Assembly: GCF_018687715.1 (NCBI RefSeq)
Contig: NC_056767.1
Location: 8,204,001 to 8,268,000 of the forward strand
Direction of reading: 5' to 3'
Origin: Carya illinoinensis
Lineage: Eukaryota; Streptophyta; Magnoliopsida; Fagales; Juglandaceae
DNA length: 64,000 bases
Below, piece by piece: positions 46,479 through 58,547 of the stretch; the stretch's first letter is position 1; the number at the start of each line of letters is the position of its first letter. The notes beneath the pieces were generated by a model, which ran no database searches, had not been told where the DNA came from, and saw only the letters and a list, made by a program, of their open reading frames with translations. The position numbers and the translations under genes were made by a program.

Positions 46479-49162
46479 GGCTGTAATCGAGCCGAGCTGA
46501 ACTGAGCCGATTTTTAATTTGTCAAATTTAACTCGATTTAAAATATTCAAGTTTGAACTCTAATTGAGCTGAAATATTACGTATTTTAATTATTTAAAAC
46601 TAATTTATTTTAAATTTTTCGTGACACTATTATTAGTTTTAGATAGAAAAATAATTAATAAGTATAAATACGAGTTGTGATTTTTAATTGATTCAAATTA
46701 TGTTTATACTTAATTTTATAATTATGATTTAATTGGACAATATTTCTTCACAAATATAATATATTTTTGATAATCTATTTTTTATTTTGAATTATTTTTT
46801 GAGTGTTATTTTTATCTACTTATTTTCAGCTCAAATAAAATTCACATGAATCTAGTTGGAATATTTTATCAAAAAGTGTATATTAATTAAGAGGAATGAA
46901 GAGAAGGAAGGAAGCAGTATACTTAAGCGATTGAAAAGTATATAAAATGAAGATAATTTTGAATGATAAATAACTTTCAGTGGTTATTTTCTTTCTTTTA
47001 TTATTTAAGATGCATGTAATCTTTATGGTTGAACGAAATTATCAAGGCTTGAAAATTCTTAATAGTGCAACATTAAAATCATATAAGGGTGCTGTTTTTT
47101 TGAAAAGAGACGAAAAGAAAACAAAAATGTTAGGTGGAGTGTCTTCACGTCTGGCGTCTTGGAGGTCCCATGAAACACCTCTTTATTTTATTTTTGCTTG
47201 CTCTTGGACATGGGAGTGTGAACGTAATCGGCAGCTTGTTTGAGCTTGGCTTTTATGTTGATAGAGGGAAAAGCAATTCTGGACGTATACGGAACACTTG
47301 AGTCGGCTCTACATATATATATATATCTTGTTTGCTAAACGGAAAAAGGGAAGGAGGAGGGGATTAGAAGGTGAGTCGATCATTTGTCTGGAGTGGAGAG
47401 GTGCCGTGCTTGACTTGGATTGGGGGTAATTAATTAGTCGGACGTGGGAGGGAAAAAAAAATAGAGTTGGTGGTGATTAATTATGGGGAGTAGGTGAGAG
47501 ACGTGGAAGTATTTGAGTTTAGGGGAAGTCGGTGGTGATTTAAAGACTTAGGCTGGGGGGAATTTACGGGGTGGGCTGGGAGGAATTTACGGGGTTGGAC
47601 GTTTGGAGTTGGCGTGTAACTCATTTGGAATTTCAGGAGTTGAGGAAGTTGGTGTATGCTTTTCCAGGAGAGTTGAGGTAGAGCCGGTTGATTGAGTTTT
47701 ATTTAGCTGAGTAGAGTATTGATGTTGGGTTGATTCAGATGATGAACAAAGGAGCCGTTGGATTAACAGACACCAACAACCAGAATTAACAGGATGACAT
47801 GGGAAAAACCAAAAAGAGGATATGTAAAGGTGGAATTTTATTATTGGATATTTTGATTATCTATATATTTATCTTAATTCATTGTGATTTTTGAATACAG
47901 TGAATGCTTGAAGAATTCCTGTGATATTCAAATAGATTTGTGAATGTTTTAATCATCAATCGTTCATGCTCAATCATTAGCGACTATTTTTCTTGACTTT
48001 AAATGCTAAATCTTCTAATTAAACGGAATCATTATTCTAATTTAATTGAAGTAAATCGATCGAAAATAATATTATAAATTATTAGACGGATCCTCAAAAC
48101 CTTAGTTTTTCTCCATATCAATTCATTTTTATCAATTTAGTTTTATTCAATTATTTCAAAAATCATCTCAGTAATTTTATTTTATATTCGATCGCACATT
48201 TGTTTCAGTAATTTTTTTTCATTGTTTGAATTTATTTTCTTTATCACAAAAGTCAATTTATGTGGATTCGATCCTGTGAAGTACTACAACACCTGTATAT
48301 TTATAGGTAAAACTATACTAAATTTTTGATTCATTAGTTTGAGTCAAAGTTTAGGCACAACAAACTCGAGTCCGAGTTTGAGTTTTTTTTTTTAATTCTC
48401 TATTCGAACTCAACTCGATAAGCTAAACTCTCAACTCGAGCTCATTCTAATAACGAGTTTGAGTCGAGCCGAGCTCGACCTCAAGCTTGAGCTTGAATTG
48501 TTTTTTTTAATAAGATTTAATAAATAAATAAATAACTAATATTAAATTTATATAACTAACAAGTCGAACTTCTATTAAATTATAAAATTTTAAAAATTTG
48601 TAAATAATTAATATCTAACTAGTGGATATTTATTCAAAATAATAATATATATATGCCTACGTATATTATTAATACATACACTTAATATGATAGCATATAT
48701 CTATTTCATATATGGTTCACACATAATAATATATGAAATTATTAAATTTTATCGACTAATTATTATACAAATTATAAAATATACCTATAAAGTATATTCA
48801 CTATATAGATAAAATTAATTAGAATACATATTATATATTTAATTATAAAAGTGGTATGCTTATATTATTAGATAATACATATATACATGCATAGGTGTAT
48901 GTATATATTTATCAATATATGAATGAGTTTTAATCAAGTTAAGCTAATGAGTCGGCTAGAGCATAAACCAGCGAACCTAAAAGAGCCTTATCCTAGTCGA
49001 GTTGAGTTTTGTCAGGTATGTGTCATTTACAAATCGAGCACGTATCTGCTTTAACAAAAGAGTTCTTTTTTTATTTTATTTTTTTCACGAGTTGAATTCG
49101 ATTCGAATTTAACCAAGTGAATACCGAGCAGGTTATTGAACAGACTGGTTCATTTACAGTCC
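46479..49162. mobile_element. hAT-like DNA element or fossil, noncoding
   Basis: The left end reads GGCTGTAATCGAGCC, and the right end, reverse complemented, GGACTGTAAATGAACC: imperfect inverted termini. The flanks TGTCTGCC (46470-46477) and TATCTACC (49163-49170) agree at six of eight bases, both differences G/A, which fits a decayed 8-bp target duplication. Internally it is AT-rich with CTCGAG/GAGCTCGA-type repeats (48340-48480). I find no transposase; one open frame at 46980-47243 has no recognisable domain. Confidence 0.5.
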
Positions 49163-49170
49163 TATCTACC

Positions 49171-49645
49171 AATTCTATAAAATTATAAAACATATATACA
49201 TAAAAATAAAAAGCAGTTTAGAAGCACTGCATATACAATGTATAGCAAGCCCAAGTAGAAATTAACACCACCACCCAACACGTTATAAAATTGTATAGAG
49301 AAACGTACGGTACCTATTTTTTATAATAATAATAGTAATAATAAATGCTCTGTTTCTCTTTGAAGCTTCGAGTTGTTTTGGGAAATTTTTCCTTCAGAAT
49401 TTCGATGATCTAGAAGTTCTTACCTTATTTATGTCTTTGAAAAAATCAATAAGCGGTAAAAGATGAGAAGTTTCTCTTTTTATTGGATTAGTAATCATAA
49501 GTGGTAGGAAATCTTTTGTCTTCAATCCTGTTTTATCAATCTTAATATCAATAAATTAAGTGGATTTATTGTGGTAATAAAGACAATACAATGAAAGGTA
49601 TTTGATGATATTTCCAAGCAATTTCCTTAGCAAGAAACACTATAT
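49171..49645. other. Spacer with small duplication remnant
   Basis: No gene seen. The segment near 49214-49245 (TTAGAAGCACTGCATATACA) resembles 7625-7655 and 54829-54860, another remnant of the duplicated upstream DNA. Confidence 0.5.
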
Positions 49646-50165
49646 GCTATTGGTACCGTTATATATATATATGCATGCATGCTTGCAGCATGGATGGATC
49701 ATGGATGTATTGAAGTGGGTTGCCTTCTTTCTCACATGGGGATGAAATTTGCTCACTGTACTTGCCTTTACTTTATGGTAAGAAGTCAAGCTTGATGGCT
49801 AGGTGACTAGGTCCTTAGCTTTTGAAATTCAGTAGTGCCTTGCGTTTCACGCTCACAATATAGTGCAATTATTATTCTTGGAATGATGTGGCCATTAACT
49901 GAAGTCAACTTTATTACTAGCCCACTTTATGCATTTACAAGTGGTGTTGGATCATTTATTGAAATCAAGATAGTGCTTTGAGACTTTCGATTGATACACA
50001 GCATATAATAAAGTTTGATATCTTTGTTTATATATATATATATATATCAGTGCGTAAGAGATAAGTAGTATAGTCAGGATTTCTTTTATCAGGAGATTAG
50101 AAGAAAGTTAAAATGAATGGAGAAGACTGATTAATTTTGCTCTATTCGAGAAAGAACACGTTATG
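49646..50165 (-). promoter_or_regulatory. Orphan copy of the receptor-kinase upstream region
   Basis: It matches 45697-46270 over its whole length with few changes, yet no receptor-kinase coding sequence adjoins it at 49645, where the ATG-proximal side should be. It marks a former neighbour gene that was lost or was never copied with its promoter. Confidence 0.8.
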
Positions 50166-51030
50166 GAAAACTTAAGATCCACGCAAAGCCATTCATTTTC
50201 CTCGGAATATGGTAAAAAAGAAGAAATATGCTTAATTATAAATAATGTTTATTGCCATAGACATTTACATAAATAATGTTTATAATTAATTATAAATATG
50301 ATTAATTATAAATATTATAAATAATATGGTAAAAAAGAAGAAATACTTAAGTGTGATGTATTCTTATTTTAAAAAATAAGTAAATATGACATTTACATAA
50401 AAAAAATTAATTTTTTAATAATTACTTTTATTATTTTTTTAAAAGAAATATACGATATTTGCATAAATTGTTATTATATCTAACATTATACATGATAAAA
50501 TAAATTTATTTTTTTAGATTTAGATCATATAGGATTTAGAGTCGAAGACAGATACGAAATATAACTTCTTGAGTAAAGTTTTCGGACAACCGTAAATGTT
50601 TAATAAATTGCGAATGTTATAACTTCTTTTATGTGTTTATTTATTAATTTTATGTACTCTATGCCCTCCTGATAGTTTAAATCCGCATTTTTCAGCCCCA
50701 TTTATTCACAATACGATTTACTAGAATCAATAATTATTATATTCACTTATATAAGTATAAAAGGAATCATGAAGAAACAATATCCGATGCCCTTGAATAT
50801 ATAATTAATTGAGGCAAAGACTAATTAGTCATTCCTAATAGAATAATACAACATTTAACTCTAAATATTTAATGGGTGGATGCATGGTAGGAGCACTAAC
50901 AAAGTGGAGGAGACCTCAAGTCAATATACACGTGGAAAGCTTAGATAATTGGAGCTAGTAATAACGTATTCCTCAAATTATATATGGTCCATAGGGGCTA
51001 ATTAGGAACTTGAGAATCTGAGGTGACGTC
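50166..51030. other. AT-rich spacer, nothing recognised
   Basis: Repeated short AT-rich phrases (AATTATAAATA near 50230-50330), no credible open frame, no transposon ends found. Confidence 0.6.
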
Positions 51031-51316
51031 GGCCTCTTTGGAAATGTTCGAGAAATGAGATTATATAAGAAATATGTAAATAGTAATAAAATGATTTGAA
51101 TTTATATAATATTTTAGGTTAGATTTGAATAATAAGTTAAGTAGAAATAAGTTGAGTTAAAAGTAAAAAATTAAAGAAAATATTGTTAATATATTATTTT
51201 TTAATATTATTATTATTTTAAAATTTAAAAAAAGTTAAATTTTTTAGTCTATTTTGTATAGGAATTTGTAAAAGTTGTAACGATGAGATGATATGAACTC
51301 TCAATCCAAACGGAGC
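51031..51316. mobile_element. MITE with inverted ends
   Basis: 286 bp. Left end GGCCTCTTTGGA, right end reverse complement GGCTCCGTTTGGA, with GAGAAATGAGAT and ATGATATGAACTC motifs inside. It is noncoding and AT-rich. No clear target duplication remains. Confidence 0.7.
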
Positions 51317-51319
51317 CTA

Positions 51320-51565
51320 ATATATTTTGAAAAATGAGAGAAAAAAATTAAATATAAATATGATAAAATTAAAATATTGTAAGCATATAATTTTTTAATA
51401 TAATTTTTATTTTAAAATTTGAAAAAATTGTAGTAGTGTTTTTTATATTTTATTTGAAAGTTTAAAATAATTAAAATGATTAAATAATGAATAGACAAAA
51501 AATTGAAAACTTAAAATTATCAAATATTTTTTTATATTTGAGTGATGCTTAAACATGAAATTATT
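51320..51565. mobile_element. Partial MITE of the same family
   Basis: Internal sequence (GAGAGAAAAAAATTAAATA, then TTTTTATTTTAAAATTTGAA and TTATTTGAAAGTTT) follows the order of the copy at 17820-18040. The ends are missing. Confidence 0.55.
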
Positions 51566-52244
51566 ATATCCTAAAAATACTTTTGATTAGGGTTAACGTT
51601 TAATTATTATAGTATTTAATCCTATTTTCCTATATGTCAAATTAAATCAAGATTTAAGACCAATCTGTAAGTAATAATGATGACGAGCTAGACTTGCAAA
51701 TAGAGATGATAACCATGACACGAATGGACTAGTACTGCCTAGTCAGTCATGTTAGTGGCGTGGTTTATGAACGTATCAACTACTGCTAAAGTGAATTAAT
51801 TCATTGCTTTCATTGAAATTAATGCATATATGCATGGTTATACCATTTAATATTAACTATATCAATGGATGGTGCATGTGATCTAATTTTAAGCATGCAT
51901 GCATGGTTACATACATATTATATACATGTCATGTATATATATATATATAATACTTTAACTATAAAAAGATTTTACAAAAATAAACTTATAAACTCATGTC
52001 ACTTGATATGATATATTAAATTATGAAATTATTTTTATTATAAAGTAAATAATCAAACGTATCATATAAAATTATGTTAATTTGTACCTTTATTTTTATG
52101 AGTTTTTTTATGACAGTAGCACTTCTCTCTATGTATATAAGTGGTAAGAATATAATTCATGCTTAAGCAAGTAATTAAGTAGCGATAAATGGATTCAGCA
52201 TGATTATTGATCATGGTATACAACTAAATTCCTAACCTTCACGA
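51566..52244. other. AT-rich spacer, nothing recognised
   Basis: Contains ATGCATGCATGC-type and TATATATA runs (about 51890-51950). No gene, RNA or transposon end identified. Confidence 0.6.
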
Positions 52245-55030
52245 TGAGTATATATGAATCTTTTTAACCATGCTAGATCTAATTCCTCATAACTTAATTG
52301 TGATAAATATCATGCATTACTAACTGTACTAATTAGGACTGCCATATGTATAATGAATTTCGTTTATTCTTTTTCTAAAGGAAATATATTTCATTAATAA
52401 AAAATCATAATAAAATTTGAATGCATGAAGGAGGATCCTCCATGTCCAGAAATAAGAAGGGCATTCTGAGCTAAAACATGAGCAATTTTTTAGTCTCTTC
52501 TAACATGATGTGCAGACCACTAAGCATAGTGCTGCATCTGCTGCTTGATAACGGCGGATATTAAAGGCAGTTTAAAGTACAAAGCCAGAATTTATCTAAC
52601 AACTATGTAATGATAATAGTTAAAAAAAATAAAATTAGAGGAATATTTGGTTCACTACTTGGGTCCATACATATAACTTGTCAATTTGTTAGAATATGAT
52701 ACAATTTTATGGGTCCATCACTGCAACAAATTTGACATTTTGGAATGAAATTGATATTTCGTCTCAAGATATCCCAGCAGTTGAATAATCATTTGAACAA
52801 GAAACTTGACGTTCAAATTGATGGTATACCGTTGGAACAAACATTGTTTTTGTATTAGAACATTTCACATTAGTTCGAATGGACATTCTGGTGGAAGAAA
52901 TGCATACATCTAGGGTGCAAAGTATTTGAAGGGGAGATCCTTTGAGCTCAAAAAATCTGCAAGAGATTGTTTAGTGTACTGCTTTTTAGTGTACTGCTTT
53001 CCTGCCTTAATTTCCAGTCAATAGATTTAATTTAGTTTAGTTTAGGCGCTTGTCAATTAGGCTCTTGGTGGTGTGATTTATGGTGGCTTAAGGGAGATGC
53101 AATAGCTCTGCGGCTATGATGTGGCCTAGGCACAAGAAGGTGGCAGCAGGATAGAAGAGCTGGACGGAGTTGGCCTCCATGTGGTGGCCCTGAACCACTA
53201 TGGGGGTTCCCAGCTGCAAGGCATGCCACTTTGTTGGGTGGTAGCGTCTGGTAGCACCGCAACACAGCTCATGCTGAGAACTTCCATGTCTGTTAATGGT
53301 GTGCTCAACTTGGGCTTTGCTCAACCTATGGTGGTTCTCGGCATGAACCTTGGTGGACCCTATGGACGAACTCCTAAAATGGAAGTTGAGAGTGCTTTGT
53401 TTCAGAAAATGAAAATAGACGAGGCTCGGTAGCTGGGTGCAGTCTATCGTTGGGGGGATGCACGCACACAGGCTCGGGCTAGTTCATGGTGGGGCAACCA
53501 TTAGAACGCTGCCGTCACTAGCCATGGGCTTGGTGAACGATGCAGCTGTGGAAGGTGGTGGTGACTCGTGTTTTACTGTTGGGCTTGGTGTAAAGCCATG
53601 ATATGGAGTCACACCATGAGATGTGGAGGAGGATTGCCGCCTCGGTGACGCAATGGAATAGGTTGCAGCAGACATAGAGGAGAGAAGAATGTGAGTGTTT
53701 TGAATGAGGCTGGGTTGTAGACCACCCACACATGCTTGCTGCAAAAAGTGTGTAGAAAGTGTTTTGGCCTTGGTGTTTGTCAGGCACTCACAGAATCTGA
53801 CGGGCAAAAGGTGCCTAGAAAGTGCGGCATGGGCTAGACAAAAGTTGATCATGACTAACATCCGTTTAGAGATCATTTATGAGTGTTTTTAATATTTAAT
53901 GTTTTATGTTGTCATGTTCGTTTTATGTCGTAGTTAGGTAATAATAAATAGAAATAAGTTATTGGATTTATTGTCCATAGCAAGCTTTGTCCCTCTCCTC
54001 CATTAGAGGAGAAGGGTTTCTCCCTCTCTTCCATCGGAAGATGAGGGTTTTCTCCCTGTCTTCCTTTGAAGAGTTAGGGTTGGATGTGTTTTCTAAGATA
54101 AGTCGAGATGGACACCTCAATTATTTACAAAGTCTTACATCTCAGAAGGTCTTGTCACTAGAGAGTTTATTTGAAGTCCAACAATCTCCATTACAAAAAA
54201 ATTTATGTGTGGGGAAGGCCCAAACGGATAAGTAGTTTGGCTTGTTATTGAGATTTTTTTCATATATTTATCAGTCACAGCTGTAACTTTCTTCATGAAT
54301 GAATTGAAGTCTATTTCCCATAAATAAAGAGGTGTGAAGTATTTAATTTTGATTGAACCTAAATCATGCCATTTGAATGAAAATATATTGAATTTCGAAT
54401 GTAAACAAGTAGTTTGAACCACGATATAATTGATAGTATTTTACTTTCATTAAATTAAAAGAAAAAAAAACAAATGTATAAACATGTTTACATGTTGCCC
54501 ATTGATTAAAACCCTTAAGTAGATTCATCGCGTAAGAGATAAGAAGTATAATCATAATTCCTTTTGTATCTCACCTGTTAGGAGATTAAAGAAAGTTTTA
54601 AAATGAGTGAAGAATATTTCTTTAAGTGGATAAGGATTCATCCTTTGCAGTCCATACGCATTTTGCTTTATCGCTGACATGTGCAGATGAGACGTGCAAG
54701 ACGCATGTTTGATTAATCTGTTTGGGGAATTAGGGGCAAATGCAATCACTTCAAAACAAACATTAACAGTCAAATGGCTGCCAATTGTATAAAATTATGA
54801 AACGTGTATATAGCAAAATAATAGAAGCTTAGAAGTACTGCATGTACAATGTATAACAATCTAAATTTTTCTCCTTCTGGCAAGGGTAGGGGAGAGCTTT
54901 TCTCTGTTTCTCAATAACAAAGGGTATCCTCTCTTGCACAATTTGTTTGAAAAGTTTTTGAGAATGGAAGATTTTCTAATCCCTACAAGGGTCTAAAACT
55001 GGCTGAAGAAGACAGACAAGAAGTAGTTAT
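52245..55030 (+). other. Segmental duplication copy 2, proximal part
   Basis: Blocks 52247-52735 and 54526-55030 match 6867-7340 and 7345-7857. The intervening stretch 52736-54525 is absent from copy 1. At 52723 the sequence CACTGCAACAAATTTGACA resembles a CACTA-type end (copy 1 has CACTACAACAAATTTGA at the same place), but no partner terminus was found at 54525. Confidence 0.75.
52736..54525. other. Copy-2-specific insertion, unclassified
   Basis: About 1.8 kb with several short overlapping open frames on both strands near 53053-53876 and none with a recognisable domain. The part 53990-54310 resembles the noncoding end of a retroelement (repeated GAGGAGAAGGGTTTCTCCCT-like phrases), but I cannot name it. 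It may have been inserted here or deleted from copy 1. Confidence 0.45.
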
Positions 55031-55920
55031 ACCAGAGGAAGATGTTATGATTTTGACTGAGAAAGGAAAAGGATGTCGGTAGCTCTTATAGTAGCATATA
55101 AGGAGGTGAATAAAGGAGCATTTAAATCCACAATGGTGAAAATATGAAAAGTTGAAAGGCACACAGTTTTCAAAGGAGTGGGATGTAATAGGTTTTTAAT
55201 CAAGTTTCAAGGGAAAAAAAAAAGAGAAAACTAGAATCATACAAGGGCGTCCATGGTCCATTGATAAGTATCTTGTGAGCTTAAAAGAATGTGATGGTGA
55301 TACAACGTCCAAAGATATTAGCTTCTCCTCTGAACCATTTTGGATACAGTTTCATGATATGCCTTTTGCTGGTATGAATAAAAGCATGGGGGAAAAGCTT
55401 GGTTCAACAATAGGCCAAGTGATTATGGTAGACGCTAACGACAATGGTACAAGTTGGGTAAACTTTTTAAGCGTAAAGGTTTTGGTAGACATCACAAAAC
55501 CATTGGCAAGAGGTTGTTTATTAAACATTAGAGATAAATGGTTTTGGATTTCCTTTAAATATGAGAGGCTGCCCAACTTTTATTTTCATTGTCGTATAAT
55601 TAAACATGCCAATAAAAGATGTTCAAAGTTGGATTCTGAAAGAAGATTAGGAGACAATTTGCATATTCAATATGGCACATGGTTAAGGGCAGGCATATAG
55701 ACCAACCAAATTGGCATTCATAGAAAATCAGGAGGAGTTTGGGAAAAGGAAACCACTGGTGACATTCAACAGGGCAACTCCAATAAGATGTTTCTTGAAA
55801 ATAACAAAAAATGAAAGGAACTACAAGAGGATGCAATTACGGATCCAGTACCACAAGATTCCACAAAATCAAGAAGTGATAAGTTGATAGATGCTGAATT
55901 TGGTAACAAGTAAATAGAGG
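54966..55920 (+). pseudogene. LINE ORF1 (DUF4283), broken (copy 2)
   Basis: Starts MEDFLIP at 54966, frameshifts at once, then shows QEVVIPEEDV near 55019. The main open stretch 55275-55700 holds the DUF4283 core: PFWIQFHDMPF, then GSTIGQVIMVD, then SFKYERLPNFYFHCRIIKHANKRC (near 55555-55620, in place of the usual knuckle), split by an upstream stop. RNA-binding protein of an L1-type LINE, not functional. The 480 bp after it (to 56399) is the poorly conserved ORF1 tail. Confidence 0.8.
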
Positions 55921-56399
55921 AAGTCAAGAGAGCGTTGACCTATCACAACTAGAGACAATTTCAAAAAAGAATGATTCTTCAATCATATCTTTTATGCTGG
56001 AAAATTACAAAATTTTCTCCAAGATTTCAATAAACAACTTGATCCTAACCTTTCCTAATAATGAAGGTCACATGGCTGATATCATGCATGGCAGTAGCTA
56101 GATATGTTTTCGCTCCATCACTAATAATATGGTTGTTAATGTGGATATGTGGATGAAAAGAAGACATTATCCAATTGGAAGATGAGAGCTAGAGATGGAA
56201 AAATAAAGGGATACTCATGTGATAGTTTGGAATCAACTATGAACTCGGATACCAACTGTTCTAATAAGAACAGAAACATTATGGGGAGAGGAAATGCAAG
56301 TTTTGATTGTTAAAAGAACCAAAACCCACCCTTTTATTTGGGATGACCAACAAATAGAATTCGTAGAGGTTGTCCAACAACCTTGCTAGAAATTATGAT

Positions 56400-57189
56400 T
56401 CTGTTATACTAGAATTGTCGAGAGCTAGGGAACCCTTGGACAGTTTGTGAACTGCACCTTTTGGTGAGGGAAAAGCTCTCACTCTTGATTTTTCTTATTG
56501 AAACCAAGTGCAAAAGAGACATACTAGAAGTTATTCATAACAAACTAGGATTTGAACAGTTTCATGGTTTATAGTATTGGGAGAAGTTAAGGTATTATTG
56601 TTCTATGGAAGAAGAAAGTACAAGTTGAGCTAAGTTCTTTTTCACAAAGTCATATTTCTCCGATTACAAACCATTCTATTATGGATTAGAAATGGACTTT
56701 GACTAGTTTCTATGGGCAGCCTGTACTAGCATGAAGGGTGAAAAGTTGGCACCTATTGAGGTTGATTAAACCTAGCAATCAATTAACATGGATGTGCATG
56801 GGAAACTTTAATGAAATTATTTCTCAAGAAGAGAAGTTTGGAGCAGCAGTTAGACCATACAAACAAATGGAGGTATTCAGAGAAGTACTAGAAGAATGTG
56901 AATTAAGTGATTTGGGCTTGAGAGGATTTGAGTGTACATGGTGTAACAACAAGGAAGGAATGGAGCTCACAAAAGATAGATTGGAAATAGTGATTGGTAT
57001 TCCCTCTATGATCTTTCAGATATTTATATTCTTCCTATCCAAAACTTTGATTAATACTCTTTGCTCATTTCTTGCCATAATCAAGAGAGGGATTTCATGC
57101 GTAGGTGGAAATTTTCAAATGTGAGGTCAGTACAAGGATGGGATTTGATGATGTGAATAAGACTTTCATAGCCCTAATTCAAAAGAAAC
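56400..57189 (+). pseudogene. LINE endonuclease domain, broken (copy 2)
   Basis: The N-terminal NCRELGNPWTV (near 56414) and LIFLIETKCKRD blocks are followed, after a decayed stretch, by an open piece at 56738-57124 with WMCMGNFNEIISQEEKFGA and SDLGLRGFECTWCNN. After about 57010 the frame decays and much of the region before RT is missing. FIALIQKK just before 57190 is the start of the RT-proximal LIPK motif, where a solo LTR has inserted. The piece is absent from copy 1. Confidence 0.8.
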
Positions 57190-58190
57190 TATAACGCCCC
57201 GTACCCAGATGAATCGGAGAATTACTACCTATCACCTATAATCATGTCTCCCAATACAAATATAATTTCCAAAGGTTCCAAAACGAAACATAAATTCATC
57301 TATTTCAACTTAATATATAAATTTCATCCAAAAGGTCATTAATGTAATAAATCAAATAACATAAATAAACCTCAACATAATAAATTGATAATTTCATAAG
57401 TCTTAATAATCCAAATAACATAATGAAATCTAGATAATCAAACAAAACCCCTCTATTAGCAATGATACCCTTAGGTACTCGACTCCCTATCCTAGAGTAG
57501 CTTTGCTCACTTTTTCTATTCCTGATACCCTTAGGTAAAGAGAAAACATATGTATAGATCAAGGTGCATCATACCATTGTTTGGAAAATCTAAGAGAGTT
57601 AACTAGTCTTCAAACATCATTCATTACACTGAAATTGCAGGGGAGGGGGGAGACCTGGAGACACCATTGTTGTGAGGGATTTGTGCAAAACTTTAGAGTG
57701 TGCCAAACTAAGAGAAAATGAGGTGAAGAATTATAGAGAGATGTAGACTAAGGCAAGGAGCCTTACCAATGTGATGGTGTGCGGTGGTGTACGACAACTG
57801 GAAGCAACCGAAGGTGGAGAGTATCCCACAAATGTGCTACTGTCACCACAAATTGAAGATGAAAGAGGAAGACAAAGAAGATGAGAGAGAGAGAGTAGTT
57901 TTGGACCGAGTGTGGCATCCGTATGAAACTGATTTTTTTTTGGGCAGGGGGGTAATCTGCCGAAAATATGGTGTCAATGGAAAGGAGAGTGGGAAGTTGG
58001 GGAAGGCGAAAATCTTGAGGGAATGAACTACTTGAATGTGTGTGGAGGAGAAAAGGAAGTGCAAACCAATTACAGGGGTGTGAGGGAAGAGGATGCCAAG
58101 AGGGAGGAAGAAAAATCAAAGAGGTGAATGTACCTGAAAGTGATGTCGTGTGGGGGTACCCTTGAATAGGCTTGGGCCCTGGGTATTACA
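57190..58190 (-). mobile_element. 1.0-kb solo LTR in LINE RT
   Basis: The minus strand starts TGTAATACCCAGGGCC (58190) and ends CGGGGCGTTATA (57190), close to the TG...CA pattern with the end decayed by C-to-T. The flanks GAAAC (57185-57189) and TAAAC (58191-58195) share four of five bases. It interrupts the LINE within the LIPK motif. The related LTR in copy 1 (10972-13623) is longer and internally duplicated. Confidence 0.75.
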
Positions 58191-58547
58191 TAAACAATTC
58201 CCCAAGATAGTGTCTAATTGTTGCCTTATCAGTTTTCATAATGTTTTCTCCAAAATAATTGCAAAGGTATTGGCACTTAATAGATCGAAACTTATTCTTC
58301 TAGGGATAATATCTCCGACACATAGTACTTTTATGCTTGGTAGACTAATATTTGATAACATTATTGTGGCATATGAAGCTATGCATACTATGTAAAATTG
58401 AACGAGAGTAAGAAAAGAAAGGCTACATGGCACTCAAGCTAGATACAAGTAAGGCTTACGATAGAATTGAATGGGATTTATTGAAAGTTGTTATGCAAAA
58501 AATGGGGTTTGATAACAGATGGATTGAATTAATTATGAAGTGTGCTA
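58191..58547 (+). pseudogene. LINE reverse transcriptase, first part (copy 2)
   Basis: Encodes CLISFHNVFSKIIAKVL, then GRLIFDNIIVAYEAMHTM, then (after a stop near 58392 and a frameshift) YDRIEWDLL-like and VVMQKMGFDN blocks, ending TGTGCTA where family-X LTR copy B begins. It is slightly better preserved than copy 1. Confidence 0.82.

Noticed and set aside
46980..47243. 87-codon plus-strand frame inside the hAT-like region
   Set aside because: No recognisable domain and AT-biased composition; not convincing as a transposase remnant.
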